Shown: positions 5,900 to 6,145 of the stretch, one piece after another | Position numbering within the stretch: the stretch's first letter is position 1 | Layout of the letters: each line of letters opens with the position of its first letter | Source of the DNA: an uncultured Clostridia bacterium | GTDB taxonomy: Bacteria > Bacillota > Clostridia > Oscillospirales > CAG-272 | NCBI GenBank assembly: GCA_947627815.1 | Contig: CANQXN010000103.1 | Coordinates: 1 to 6,145 of the forward strand | Reading direction: 5' to 3' | Length of the DNA: 6,145 bases | Made by a program: the position numbers and the translations under genes | The notes under the pieces: model-generated | What the model saw: only the letters and a program-made list of their open reading frames with translations | The model's database searches: none | What the model was told of the DNA's origin: nothing

Positions 5900-6145
5900 T
5901 CAGGGCGCTTCTTTACGATTGAGGCGGCAGAGCGCCGCCGCCGCTTCGACCGTGACGGCGTTATCGTATAATAGCCGCGTCATCCGGCTGGCCGCCGTGG
6001 TATAATAGCGATTGGAAGAGAAAAACTCTACCGTCGGCGCGATGGACGCCATTTTCCCGTCAAAGAACATCCCGCAGCGATCGGCATAGGAGGCGGCAAA
6101 CTCGACATCATGGGTCGCCATCACCAGGGTTTTCCCCTCTTGCCG
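5900..6145 (-). CDS. ECF transporter ATPase, C-terminal fragment (5' end outside window)
   Basis: The last 81 codons are present, ending at the TGA at plus-strand 5900-5902; the gene continues past base 6145. The visible sequence begins QEGKTLVMATHDVEFAASYA, which contains the ABC switch (H-loop) histidine in ATHD preceded by a hydrophobic strand. It continues with the DRCGMFFDGKMAS segment and an FFSSNRYYTTAASRM motif. That tail is typical of the C-terminal half of energy-coupling-factor ATPases of cobalt or vitamin transporters (EcfA/YkoD type), often tandem double-ATPase proteins. Walker A, Walker B and the signature lie outside the window, so it cannot be told whether this is a single or a fused double ATPase. 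The internal GTG at plus-strand 6122-6124 is not the real start, because the reading frame and the conserved domain continue upstream. The S component follows 46 bases later. Confidence 0.88.
   Translation of the reverse strand, partial: RQEGKTLVMATHDVEFAASYADRCGMFFDGKMASIAPTVEFFSSNRYYTTAASRMTRLLYDNAVTVEAAAALCRLNRKEAP

Noticed and set aside
6122..6124. GTG as the start of a short 74-residue protein
   Set aside because: The frame continues upstream to the window edge with conserved ABC ATPase sequence, so this is an internal valine codon.

Overview
The window looks like chromosomal DNA from a moderately GC-rich Gram-positive Firmicute, most likely a Clostridia-type gut lineage. This rests on strong AAGGAGG-type ribosome binding sites, tight ATGA gene overlaps, a two-component system next to a FtsX/MacB-like ABC exporter, and an ECF-type vitamin transporter locus. 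No RNA genes, insertion sequences, CRISPR arrays or phage genes were seen. No marker gives a species.

Left part, plus strand (1-4632): the end of an OmpR-family response regulator overlaps a histidine kinase with two membrane helices and almost no extracellular sensor. A rho-independent terminator follows the kinase. A short control region then carries four GTNA half-sites spaced exactly 11 bp apart, leading into an extended -10 promoter. Next come an ABC ATPase and an 898-residue permease with two FtsX-type domains, overlapping by ATGA. The likely logic, by analogy with BceRS/BceAB- and VncRS-type modules, is that the kinase/regulator pair controls the transporter, and the transporter's large extracellular domains may do the sensing that the kinase cannot. 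The permease is not a BceB: it has about 8 helices and two large extracellular domains.

Right part, minus strand (6145 down to 4679): the C-terminus of an ECF transporter ATPase (running off the window edge), an ECF S component, and a Nudix hydrolase whose start codon overlaps the S-component stop. The three genes run in one direction and are probably one operon. The convergent permease and Nudix genes share one A-flanked, T-tailed hairpin at 4636-4674, which can serve as terminator for both strands.

Every stretch over 100 bases is assigned to a gene except 1117-1255, which holds the terminator and promoter described here. The most interesting unlisted signal is the 11-bp phased repeat in front of the transporter. 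The coupling of a Nudix enzyme to a vitamin-type ECF transporter is second. Nothing here amounts on its own to a clearly new system.
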